Below are positions 7,494 to 15,472 of a stretch of 64,000 nucleotides of DNA, in pieces. The stretch is taken from the NCBI GenBank assembly GCA_049652385.1, contig JBASDX010000009.1, forward strand, positions 124,001 through 188,000. Direction: 5' to 3'. Each line of letters begins with the position of its first letter. The stretch's first letter is position 1. Source of the stretch: DMER64 sp049652385 (GTDB taxonomy: Bacteria; Bacteroidota; Bacteroidia; Bacteroidales; UBA932). Below the pieces are notes generated by a model. It made no database searches, had not been told where the DNA came from, and saw only the letters and a list, made by a program, of their open reading frames with translations. The translations under genes were made by a program, and so were the position numbers.

Positions 7494-8771
7494 TTACTGA
7501 CGGTTCATGGCTTCTACGGGGTCCATGCGAGCGGCCTGGAGTGAGGGTATGAAGCCGGCCACGAGGCCTACGGCTGCAGATACCAATACGCCGCGCAGGA
7601 TGTTGCCTGCAGACATGGTTAACTGAAAATCGTAATAGTTGGTGACAAAAACAGTCAATCCCCAGACAATGAGAATGCCGATGATACCGCCAACCAATGA
7701 CAACAAGGCGGCTTCAAACAGAAACTGCGCCAACACAAAGAGGCTTTTGGCCCCCATGGCTTTTTGAATACCGATGATATGGGTGCGCTCCTTGACAGAT
7801 ACGAACATGATATTGGCCACCCCAAAAGCTCCTATAAGGATGGAAAAACCTCCGATAACCCAGCCGGCAATGGCAATCACCCCAAATAACTGCGCCAGGG
7901 CATCGTCCAGAAAAGACATTTTATTGAGGGCAAAATTGTCCTTTTGTACCGGTTTCAGACGACGAACGGCACGCAGGTTATTACGCAGTTGTTCCGTGAA
8001 TTCTTCCTCATCTGCCTGCGGATGTTTGTGCGCTACTATGGTAGGAGAAATACGCCGTAAATCTACAAAATTGCGAATGAAAGGAAGGGGCACGATTACG
8101 GCATCGTCATAGACAACCGGATCGAACATAGATTCGCCTTTCTTTTTAATCAGCCCTATGACACGCACCGTATAGCCTCCGATTTTCACGTTATTTCCTA
8201 TCGGCGAAATGCCATCCGGAAAAAGCTCCTCGGCTACATTGCGTCCGACTACGGCCAACGGAATGTTTTCTCCGGTTTCTGCGGCTGTGAAATATCGGCC
8301 TTCATCTACTTCAAAAAAGGAAATCCTGTTCCAATAATACGTCACGCCATATACCGTGGTATTTCTTACCGTATTTCTTCCATACCTGATATGAGCGCGC
8401 GTAGTGGCCGACAGGGCTATTTGGTCGGCATGTGTTACTTGTTTCTGCAGAAACAGAAATTCTTCGTACGTATTGTTGGGACGCTGCCGGTATTCCCACC
8501 ATTTGATGGGCTCTCCGGAAGTGAAGGCATCCCAGGATATTTTATCTATATACACCACGTCCGTACCTAAAGAAGAAAAGATGTTTTTCACATTCTTTTC
8601 CAGGCCTTCAATGGCTGTAAAAACGGCGACTATGGAAAATATACCAATGGTTACGCCCAATAAGGAAAGAAAAGCCCTGAACTTGTCTCCTTTGACGGAA
8701 TCGTAAGCAAACGCAAAGCTTTCTCCCAGAAGCTTGAAAAAGATGTTTGCATTTTTTATGAATTTTTTCAT
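7494..8771 (-). CDS. MacB/FtsX-type ABC transporter permease
   Basis: Inner-membrane permease subunit of the MacB/LolC/FtsX superfamily (425 aa). There is one N-terminal membrane helix (about residues 32-54, FRAFLSLLGVTIGIFSIVAV), a large periplasmic MacB_PCD domain (about 55-280, VVGRNVAEELFP), then three C-terminal helices forming the FtsX domain (about 300-425) with GIQKAMGAK and the terminal DPVEAMNRQ. Such proteins couple cytoplasmic ATP hydrolysis to movement of lipoproteins, peptides or drugs. No ATPase gene is adjacent, so the partner is encoded elsewhere. The start overlaps the mutS stop (ATGA), suggesting translational coupling. Confidence 0.93.
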   Translation of the reverse strand: MKKFIKNANIFFKLLGESFAFAYDSVKGDKFRAFLSLLGVTIGIFSIVAVFTAIEGLEKNVKNIFSSLGTDVVYIDKISWDAFTSGEPIKWWEYRQRPNNTYEEFLFLQKQVTHADQIALSATTRAHIRYGRNTVRNTTVYGVTYYWNRISFFEVDEGRYFTAAETGENIPLAVVGRNVAEELFPDGISPIGNNVKIGGYTVRVIGLIKKKGESMFDPVVYDDAVIVPLPFIRNFVDLRRISPTIVAHKHPQADEEEFTEQLRNNLRAVRRLKPVQKDNFALNKMSFLDDALAQLFGVIAIAGWVIGGFSILIGAFGVANIMFVSVKERTHIIGIQKAMGAKSLFVLAQFLFEAALLSLVGGIIGILIVWGLTVFVTNYYDFQLTMSAGNILRGVLVSAAVGLVAGFIPSLQAARMDPVEAMNRQ

Positions 8772-11458
8772 TCTTTTTGCCCTATTTTTCTTTTCATTTC
8801 CCTTAAGGCGTCGAAAGCCTCCAAAGGCGTTATATTGTTTACATCTATGGATTCTATATCTCTTTTAAGCGCTTGCAGCAATGGGTCTTCCAATTGAAAG
8901 AACGACAATTGCTTGGGCCGTTCTATGGATGGCGGACGTTCTTTTTCTCTCTCCAGGTCCTTTAGGACATCTTGTGCCGTAAGGATTACGCGACGAGGCA
9001 TCCCGGCCATTCCGGCCACGTGTATGCCAAAACTGTGCTGGATACCGCCCGTGATCATTTTGTGGAGGAACAACACCTTCTGCCCGCGTTCTTTGACAGC
9101 AATATGGAAGTTTTTTATGCGGGAGTATTGTTCCGCCATCTGGTTCAACTCGTGGTAATGCGTGGCAAAGAGCGTCTTGGCACGCGATCCGGGTTTTTCG
9201 TGCAAATATTCCACTATGGCCCAGGCAATGGAAATGCCGTCGTATGTGCTCGTGCCTCGGCCTATTTCATCGAACAATACCAGCGATTTATCGGTTACGT
9301 TGTTCAAAATGGCGGCCGATTCCAACATCTCGACCATAAAGGTAGATTCCCGCCGGGCCATATCGTCTCCGGCTCCTGCCCGTGTAAACAATTTATCCAC
9401 CATACCCAGGGAGGCCTCCTGTGCCGGTACGTAAGAGCCCATCTGAGCCAGCAAAACCGTCAATCCCGTCTGCCGCAGCAACGCCGATTTACCGGCCATA
9501 TTGGGACCTGTCAGCACGATGATTTGCTGTGTGCTGTTATCCAGGTACACGCTGTTGGGCACGTACGATTCTCCCGGAGGCATCAGTGTTTCCAAAACGG
9601 GATGCCTTCCCTGACGTATATCCAGCACATCCGACTCATCCATTTGCGGACGGACGTATTTGTTGCTCACGGCCAATGCGGCAAAACCCAGCAGGCAATC
9701 TATCTGTGCCAGCATCCGGGCGTTTTCCTGAATGGATCGTACGTACGTGTGTATGTAAGCTACCAGTTTGCCAAAGATTTCCTGTTCCAGCTGAGCTATG
9801 CGTTCTTCTGCTCCCAATATCTTTTCTTCATAAACCTTCAACTCCTCCGTTATGTACCTTTCTGCGCTTACCAAGGTTTGTTTTCTGATCCACTCAGGCG
9901 GCACTTTGTCTTTATGCGTATTGCGTACTTCTATGTAATAACCGAATACGTTGTTGAAACCAATTTTCAGAGAAGTAATGCCCGTTTCCAACGCTGTCCG
10001 CTGCTGCAGCTCCTGCAGGTACTCCTTGTTGTGCGCCACCATATACCGCAGTTCATCCAGCTGTGGATCAAAACCATCTGCCACCACCTGTCCTTTGCCC
10101 ATCTGAGCCGGAGGTGCTTCCACCAGCGTTTTATGCAAGGTGTCCACCAGCTCCGGACAGGGGTCCAGTACTGCCACCTGCGGAAGTACGGTTTTATTTG
10201 CCGAGGCGGGAGTTTCTTCAGCTGCCACACGCAGCCGGTTATTGGAGAGTCCTTGCCCGGCGAAAGCTTGCGCCTGTATTACGAGCATCTGCTCCAGCAG
10301 CTGCCTGGCTTGAGCCGTTTGCTCCAGGGCATAGCCCAGCAGAGCCGCTTCCCGTGGGTTGATCCGTCCGGCGGCGGCACGCGATACCAACCGTTCCATA
10401 TCGCCAACCCGGGCCAGTATCTTTTGCAGTTTCTGAGCTTGTTTGTAGTGCTCCACAAATAAAGCCACACCGTCGTGGCGCTGTTCAATAGCGGCCTTAT
10501 TCCTCAGGGGCATTACCATCCACTGGCGCAACAGACGGGCTCCCATGGGGGTTTGGGTCTTGTCTATCACCTCTATCAAACTGGCTCCTTTCAACGGATT
10601 TTCCGGCCGCGGGAAGAGTTCCAGGTTGCGTACCGTATATTTGTCCAACCACAGGTAATCCTGACCATCAATGCGCTGCAGGGTACACAGGTGGTCGTAT
10701 TGTGCATACTTGTTGGACTCCAGGTAAAAGAGCATGGCACCCACGGCTTGTACGGCCAGGGGCAAACCTTCCACTCCAAAACCCTTCAGGCTCTCCACGC
10801 CAAAATGTGCTTTCACTTTTTCCTCAGCGGCTTCCCTTACGAAAGCCCAGGCGTCTATGGAAGAAACAAAAGCCGAGTTCTCCGCTTTCTCCCGCCATTC
10901 TTTTTCCCGTCCTCGCTCCACAAGAATCTCTTTAGGGCCGTATTGCGCCAACAGGCTTTCTATATACGAAAGACTCCCCTCGGCAATTTGTACCGTGCCG
11001 GTAGAAATATCAGTAAACGCCACCCCGGCTTGTATTTTCCCGCTCCCGTGGGAACAATAAATACTGGCCAGGAAGTTATATTCTCCGGCTTGCAACAATT
11101 GCGGATTGTAGGAAAGGCCGGGTGTAACGACCTCTATGATGCCTCGTTTTACCAGTGTTTTGGTCAGCTTGGGATCCTCCAGCTGTTCGCAGACGGCCAC
11201 TTTATAACCGGCCTTCACCAATTTAGGTAAGTACGTATCTATGGCATGGTGCGGAAATCCGGCCAGTTCCACATAGGCGGCCGCTCCGTTGGCCCTGCGT
11301 GTCAAAACGATGCCCAGGGCTTTGGCGGCTTTGACGGCATCCTCGCCAAATGTCTCATAAAAATCCCCGACCCTGAACAGCAGCAAAGCATCGGGATGCT
11401 CTGCCTTAAGGGCAAAATACTGCTTCATAAGCGGGGTGTTTACGGGACTCTTGGACAT
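8768..11458 (-). CDS. mutS: DNA mismatch repair protein MutS
   Basis: Full-length MutS (896 aa), which binds mismatches and signals repair using ATP. The mismatch-binding domain opens with TPLMKQYFALKAEHPDALLL; the Phe-X-Glu mismatch wedge is in GDFYETFG. The core and clamp are typical (TQTPMGARLLRQWM). The ATPase has Walker A TGPNMAGKSALLRQ and Walker B FDEIGRGTSTYDG, then FATHYHELNQM. An insert with Ala/Thr/Pro (AAEETPASANKTVLPQ) precedes the clamp. The first 53 bp overlap the upstream endonuclease-like gene if the ATG at 11458 is used; a second ATG at 11428 (MKQYFALK) would shorten the overlap. The last bases overlap the permease start. Confidence 0.97.
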   Translation of the reverse strand: MSKSPVNTPLMKQYFALKAEHPDALLLFRVGDFYETFGEDAVKAAKALGIVLTRRANGAAAYVELAGFPHHAIDTYLPKLVKAGYKVAVCEQLEDPKLTKTLVKRGIIEVVTPGLSYNPQLLQAGEYNFLASIYCSHGSGKIQAGVAFTDISTGTVQIAEGSLSYIESLLAQYGPKEILVERGREKEWREKAENSAFVSSIDAWAFVREAAEEKVKAHFGVESLKGFGVEGLPLAVQAVGAMLFYLESNKYAQYDHLCTLQRIDGQDYLWLDKYTVRNLELFPRPENPLKGASLIEVIDKTQTPMGARLLRQWMVMPLRNKAAIEQRHDGVALFVEHYKQAQKLQKILARVGDMERLVSRAAAGRINPREAALLGYALEQTAQARQLLEQMLVIQAQAFAGQGLSNNRLRVAAEETPASANKTVLPQVAVLDPCPELVDTLHKTLVEAPPAQMGKGQVVADGFDPQLDELRYMVAHNKEYLQELQQRTALETGITSLKIGFNNVFGYYIEVRNTHKDKVPPEWIRKQTLVSAERYITEELKVYEEKILGAEERIAQLEQEIFGKLVAYIHTYVRSIQENARMLAQIDCLLGFAALAVSNKYVRPQMDESDVLDIRQGRHPVLETLMPPGESYVPNSVYLDNSTQQIIVLTGPNMAGKSALLRQTGLTVLLAQMGSYVPAQEASLGMVDKLFTRAGAGDDMARRESTFMVEMLESAAILNNVTDKSLVLFDEIGRGTSTYDGISIAWAIVEYLHEKPGSRAKTLFATHYHELNQMAEQYSRIKNFHIAVKERGQKVLFLHKMITGGIQHSFGIHVAGMAGMPRRVILTAQDVLKDLEREKERPPSIERPKQLSFFQLEDPLLQALKRDIESIDVNNITPLEAFDALREMKRKIGQKE

Positions 11459-12536
11459 AGTCGGTAAAGGTAATAATTTTTAAGCTTATGGGGAGGTGGT
11501 CGCTAATGCCTCCTTTATAAGCCGGGCCCAAATAAGTGCGCCTGGGTTTTTGTCCCATATACGTAGGATCCGGCTCCAGCAGAAAAGGCAGACGGACTAC
11601 CTTTACGTATTCCAAAGATTCCTGTACGGAAGGAGTCACCAAAAACTGGTCTATGCAGTCCCATGCCCCCCTGAATTTGTACGTATTACCGGCACTGACA
11701 TTTACCAGCCTGTCTTTTTCCAAACTGCGGACAGCTGCCGATTTGGGAGAATCGTTAAAATCTCCCATAACTACGATACGGGCCAAAGGGCACTCGGTCA
11801 AGATACTGTCCACAGCCTGCTGTACCACCTGCGAGGCACTCATGCGTAAAGCCTCTGCCGCCGTCCCTCCCAGTTTGGACGGCCAGTGGTTTACAAAAAA
11901 ATGAAGCGTGTCCCGGCCGGCATAAATCCCTTTGACGTACAACACCTCGCGGGTGGCGGCAGGAACCCCTAAAACGCTCTGATGGGCAGCGTCAGAAGCT
12001 GTGTCATGCAAAGCATTCTGTTCGGACGCAGAGGCACCCGTAGCAAACAAAGTACCCGACGCGGAGGCACTGTCCCGTGTGGGTAATGCACCATCTGGCT
12101 CTGGCAAGGCACCCGGTGCAGATGCACCAACCGGGGCCCGCCTCGGCAAATAAAAACCCACTTTCAAAGGGCGGAACAACGACTTTTTGTACAGCAGCGC
12201 CACATCTATGCCGCGCGGGTCGGGAGAGTCTCGGTGGATGATGCCGTACTCCAAAGGCGCCAGGGGAGAGTCTGTAACCAGCTGGTACAACACAAAAAAG
12301 TTTTCTATTTCACACAGTCCCACAATACAGGGCGCCTCCCACGTCCCGTCGTCCTGCAAACCGCAGGCGATAATGGTCTTTGCCAGGTCGTTACGTTTTT
12401 TGATAAACCGGTTCCATGTCCAGGCAAAATACCCCTGCGGGGTAAACGACTCGTCCCTTGTCAGCGGGTCATCAAATGGGTCAAAATAGTTTTCCACATT
12501 CCAGAAAACTACCAGGCAGAGTACCAGACGAAACAT
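11406..12536 (-). CDS. Endonuclease/exonuclease/phosphatase-fold protein
   Basis: Member of the EEP (DNase I-like) superfamily. The N-terminus MFRLVLCLVVFWNVENYFDP combines a hydrophobic start with the FWNVENYFD motif, so the protein is probably exported or anchored. Metal/catalytic motifs are the Glu of CEIENF, VNHWPSKLGG, VMGDFNDSP and SDHLPI. The physiological substrate (DNA, phospholipid or sugar phosphate) cannot be told. Oddity: about 60 residues rich in Ala, Ser and Gly (ASAPGALPEPDGALPTRDSA and onward) interrupt the fold before VLYVKGIYAG. I use the ATG at 12536 rather than a GTG two codons earlier. Its tail overlaps the start of mutS, so the two are probably co-transcribed. Confidence 0.85.
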   Translation of the reverse strand: MFRLVLCLVVFWNVENYFDPFDDPLTRDESFTPQGYFAWTWNRFIKKRNDLAKTIIACGLQDDGTWEAPCIVGLCEIENFFVLYQLVTDSPLAPLEYGIIHRDSPDPRGIDVALLYKKSLFRPLKVGFYLPRRAPVGASAPGALPEPDGALPTRDSASASGTLFATGASASEQNALHDTASDAAHQSVLGVPAATREVLYVKGIYAGRDTLHFFVNHWPSKLGGTAAEALRMSASQVVQQAVDSILTECPLARIVVMGDFNDSPKSAAVRSLEKDRLVNVSAGNTYKFRGAWDCIDQFLVTPSVQESLEYVKVVRLPFLLEPDPTYMGQKPRRTYLGPAYKGGISDHLPISLKIITFTDYVQESRKHPAYEAVFCP

Positions 12537-12592
12537 AGCCACAAAATATAGCGGCTGAGAAAAAGAAAAAGGACAAATTGGATAAAAGTTGT

Positions 12593-12600
12593 TAGTTTTG
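12593..12600 (+). promoter_or_regulatory. Bacteroidetes -7 element before first ychF
   Basis: TAGTTTTG matches the TAnnTTTG consensus and lies 27 bp before the ychF ATG. No good TTTG -33 box is found at the usual spacing. Confidence 0.45.
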
Positions 12601-12627
12601 CGGGCTTAAAAATTTTGTGTCAGTTGT

Positions 12628-13731
12628 ATGGCTCTCAAATGCGGCATAGTCGGACTGCCCAACGTAGGAAAATCTACGTTGTTCAATTGCCTCTCTTCCG
12701 GAAAAGCCCAGGCGCTCAATTTCCCGTTCTGCACCATTGAGCCCAATCTGGGGTCCACGCACGTACCCGACGAACGTCTGGAGCAACTAGCTGCTTTGGT
12801 CCATCCCAAACGCGTAGTACCGGCAACCGTTGATTTTGTGGATATCGCCGGCCTGGTCAAAGGCGCCAGCAAAGGGGAAGGATTGGGCAACCAGTTTCTG
12901 GCCAACATCCGCGAGACCGACGCCATCTTACACGTACTCAGATGCTTTGACCATCCGGACGTATCGCACGTAAGCGGCAGCGTAGACCCCGTCAGGGATA
13001 TGGAAATCATAGAGACGGAATTGCAGTTGAAAGACCTGGAAACCATAGAAAACCGCCTGGCCAAAGTACAGAAACAAGCCGTTGCCGGTGGCGACAAGCA
13101 AGCCGCCCGTCTGGCCGTATTGCTGGAACAATATCATAAGGCCCTGAGCCGAGGCCAAAACGCCCGTACCGTACCGCTCGAAAACGCAGAAGAAAAACGC
13201 ATGGCGCGCGACTTGTTTTTGCTGACCAACAAACCCGTACTTTACGTCTGCAACGTGGACGAAGAATCCGTCGTAAAAGGAAACGACTATACACAGCAAG
13301 TTGAGGAAAAACTGGAACAAAACGGCGAACCATACCTGATAGTAGCCGCAGGGTCCGAGGCAGAAATTGCCCGGATAGAAGATCCCGACGAACGGGAGCA
13401 ATTCTTAGCCCTGATGGGTCTGGAAGAATCGGGAATCGCCCGATTGATACGTGCCGCCTACCGTTTGTTGGGCCTGGAAACCTACTTCACCGCCGGACCG
13501 GACGAGGTGCGTGCCTGGACTTTCAAGAGCGGCACCAAAGCCCCTCAGGCCGCCGGCATCATCCACACCGATTTTGAACGCGGCTTTATCCGTGCCGAGG
13601 TCATCAAATTTGACGATTTCCTTTTTTACAAATCCGAGGCAGCCTGCCGGGAAGCCGGTAAAATCAGTGCCGAGGGCAAAAATTACGTAGTCCGCGACGG
13701 CGATATCATGCACTTTCTGTTTAGCCGTTAG
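12628..13731 (+). CDS. ychF: YchF/Obg-like P-loop NTPase, copy 1
   Basis: Universal OLA1/YchF family (367 aa), a cytoplasmic ribosome-associated NTPase that usually prefers ATP. G1 is GLPNVGKSTLFN, G3 is DIAGLVKGAS, and the altered G4 is CNVDE in place of NKxD, the change that relaxes guanine specificity. The C-terminal TGS-like domain has RAWTFKSGTKAPQAAGIIHTD, FIRAEVI and the end YVVRDGDIMHFLFSR. It is followed after 150 bp by a second full copy with the same ends. It is divergent from the endonuclease-like gene. Confidence 0.97.
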   Translation: MALKCGIVGLPNVGKSTLFNCLSSGKAQALNFPFCTIEPNLGSTHVPDERLEQLAALVHPKRVVPATVDFVDIAGLVKGASKGEGLGNQFLANIRETDAILHVLRCFDHPDVSHVSGSVDPVRDMEIIETELQLKDLETIENRLAKVQKQAVAGGDKQAARLAVLLEQYHKALSRGQNARTVPLENAEEKRMARDLFLLTNKPVLYVCNVDEESVVKGNDYTQQVEEKLEQNGEPYLIVAAGSEAEIARIEDPDEREQFLALMGLEESGIARLIRAAYRLLGLETYFTAGPDEVRAWTFKSGTKAPQAAGIIHTDFERGFIRAEVIKFDDFLFYKSEAACREAGKISAEGKNYVVRDGDIMHFLFSR

Positions 13732-13745
13732 GCACCCAGCCCAGG

Positions 13746-13854
13746 CCCAGCCTCAAGATGGTGCGCAAGAAAAAAGAAGGGTTTTTGCAATCTGTTGACT
13801 TCTTGTCATTTATGCAGGTCGCAAAAAAAAGCTGCGCACCATCTTGAGGCTGGG
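13746..13854. repeat. Family B inverted-repeat element (perfect arms)
   Basis: The best-preserved copy: 109 bp with perfect 22-bp inverted ends (inner part CTCAAGATGGTGCGCA at 13752-13767, mirrored at 13833-13848). It begins 14 bp after the stop of the first ychF and ends 27 bp before the start of the second. The interior includes GTTTTTGCAATCTGTTGACT and CGCAAAAAAAAGC, shared with the copy at 15143. Confidence 0.9.
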
Positions 13855-13868
13855 TGCGCAGAATTCAT

Positions 13869-13876
13869 TAGTTTTG
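13869..13876 (+). promoter_or_regulatory. Bacteroidetes -7 element abutting second ychF
   Basis: TAGTTTTG matches TAnnTTTG and ends 5 bases before the ATG. If used, transcription would start at or next to the start codon, giving a leaderless or nearly leaderless mRNA. Confidence 0.45.
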
Positions 13877-13881
13877 TTAAC

Positions 13882-14985
13882 ATGGCACTTAAATGCGGTA
13901 TCGTGGGACTGCCCAACGTAGGAAAATCTACGTTGTTCAATTGTGTATCATCCGGAAAAGCACAAGCTTTCAATTTCCCGTTTTGCACTATAGAACCCAA
14001 CCTCGGGTCTACACAAGTGCCCGACGAGCGTCTGGAGCAACTGGCTGCTTTGGTCAAGCCCAAACGCGTAGTCCCGGCAACCGTAGATTTTGTGGATATC
14101 GCCGGGTTGGTCAAAGGCGCCAGCCGGGGAGAAGGATTGGGAAATCAGTTTTTGGCCAATATCAGAGAAACAGACGCCGTGTTGCACGTGCTCAGGTGTT
14201 TTGACAACGACGACGTTGCACACGTAAGCGGCCATGTGGATCCGATAAGGGATATGGAAATAGTAGAAACAGAGTTACAAATCAAAGACCTGGAAACCTT
14301 AGAAAACCGCCTGGCCAAAGTACAAAAACAAGCCATAGCCGGAGGCGACAAAGAAGCGGCCCGTCTTGTGGACTTATTGCTGCAATACAAAGACGCCTTG
14401 AATCAAGGCAAAAATGCCCGTACGGTACCTCTTGCCAACTGGGAAGAACGACGGATGGCCCGCGACTTGTTCCTGTTGACGAACAAACCGGTACTATACG
14501 TATGCAATGTGGATGAAGATTCAGCGACAGACGGAAACGAGCATACGCTGCGCGTTGCAGAAAGGCTGGAGCAGGAAAACGCCCCGTACTTGATTATTGC
14601 CGCAGATGCAGAAGCACAAATTGCTCAAATGGAAGATGCAGGTATGCAACAAGAATTTTTAGACCTATTGGGCATAGAAGAGACGGGAACCAACAGGCTG
14701 ATTCAAGCAGCCTACCGATTGCTGGGATTGGAAACGTTCTTTACAACAAGAAACGAAGAGGTGCGTGCTTGGACCTTCCGGGAAGGAACGAAGGCTCCTC
14801 AAGCCGCCGGCCTCATCCACACCGACTTTGAGCAAGGGTTTATCCGTGCCGAGGTCATCACATTTGACGATTTCCTTTTTTACAAATCCGAGGCAGCCTG
14901 CCGGGAAGCCGGCAAAATCAGTGCCGAGGGCAAAAACTACGTAGTCCGCGACGGCGACATCATACACTTTCTGTTCAGCCGCTGA
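13882..14985 (+). CDS. ychF: YchF/Obg-like P-loop NTPase, copy 2
   Basis: Second complete YchF paralogue (367 aa) with intact G1 (GLPNVGKSTLFN), G3 (DIAGLVKGAS) and altered G4 (CNVDE). I start at MALKCG, matching copy 1; the open frame upstream runs through the family B repeat. The two proteins are nearly identical at both ends but diverge in the middle and the region before the TGS domain (copy 1 LMGLEESGIARLIRAAYRL, copy 2 LLGIEETGTNRLIQAAYRL). The 3' 110 bp are almost identical at DNA level, including silent sites, which suggests recent gene conversion. Most bacteria carry a single ychF. Confidence 0.95.
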   Translation: MALKCGIVGLPNVGKSTLFNCVSSGKAQAFNFPFCTIEPNLGSTQVPDERLEQLAALVKPKRVVPATVDFVDIAGLVKGASRGEGLGNQFLANIRETDAVLHVLRCFDNDDVAHVSGHVDPIRDMEIVETELQIKDLETLENRLAKVQKQAIAGGDKEAARLVDLLLQYKDALNQGKNARTVPLANWEERRMARDLFLLTNKPVLYVCNVDEDSATDGNEHTLRVAERLEQENAPYLIIAADAEAQIAQMEDAGMQQEFLDLLGIEETGTNRLIQAAYRLLGLETFFTTRNEEVRAWTFREGTKAPQAAGLIHTDFEQGFIRAEVITFDDFLFYKSEAACREAGKISAEGKNYVVRDGDIIHFLFSR

Positions 14986-15472
14986 GCGTCACCCCGCAAC
15001 AAACTTTTATGCGTCGCATAAAACATTCAACACGCAGACACACAGTAGCTTATACAACATAGTCACACGGGGGACTAAAGCTAACAACTGCTTGTGTTAC
15101 AAAGATATAAGCAATTTATGCGACGCATGAAGACCGGTTGTGCCAAATTGAGTCTGGTGCGCAAGAAAAAAGCAAGAGTTTTGCAATGTGTTGAAACAGC
15201 GCCTTTTATGGAAGTTGCAAAAAAAAGCTGCGCACCGAATTGAGTTTGGGTGCGCAGTATGTGGATCTGCGTGTGCAGAGGCGGAGGCGTGCTGGGGGCC
15301 CGGGGGGAGGGCTGTGTGGCCTGGGGCGCGCTGAGGGGCTCGGAGCGTTGGGGGCCGAGGGACGGGAATGTGGTGCAGCCGGCGGGACGGGCCGCGGGCA
15401 AGCTGAGTGTGGGTCTGCGTGCTGGGGCCCCGGGGGAGTGCCGGTGGTCCGGAGGTTTGCAGTGGGGGGGGG
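14986..15472. other. Gap between convergent ychF and ppiD: palindrome, family B, G-rich tract
   Basis: No gene is visible. It contains a 19-nt perfect palindrome TTTTATGCGTCGCATAAAA (15005-15023), a related near-palindrome (15115-15131), family B (15143-15249), and about 220 bp of very G-rich plus strand (15256-15475) up to the ppiD stop. Confidence 0.75.
15143..15249. repeat. Family B inverted-repeat element (imperfect arms)
   Basis: 107 bp. The left arm is CCAAATTGAGTCTGGTGCGC and the right arm mirrors it with five differences. The interior (AGCAAGAGTTTTGCAATGTG, GTTGCAAAAAAAAGC) matches the copy at 13746. It sits between the convergent stops of ychF copy 2 and ppiD. Confidence 0.8.

Noticed and set aside
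8972..10462. 496-codon open frame antisense to mutS
   Set aside because: The longest shadow frame in the window, but it is the complement of conserved MutS coding sequence and has no domain pattern.
13795..13881. 29 extra N-terminal residues for the second YchF
   Set aside because: The upstream codons lie in the family B repeat; the first YchF and the family begin at MALKCG.
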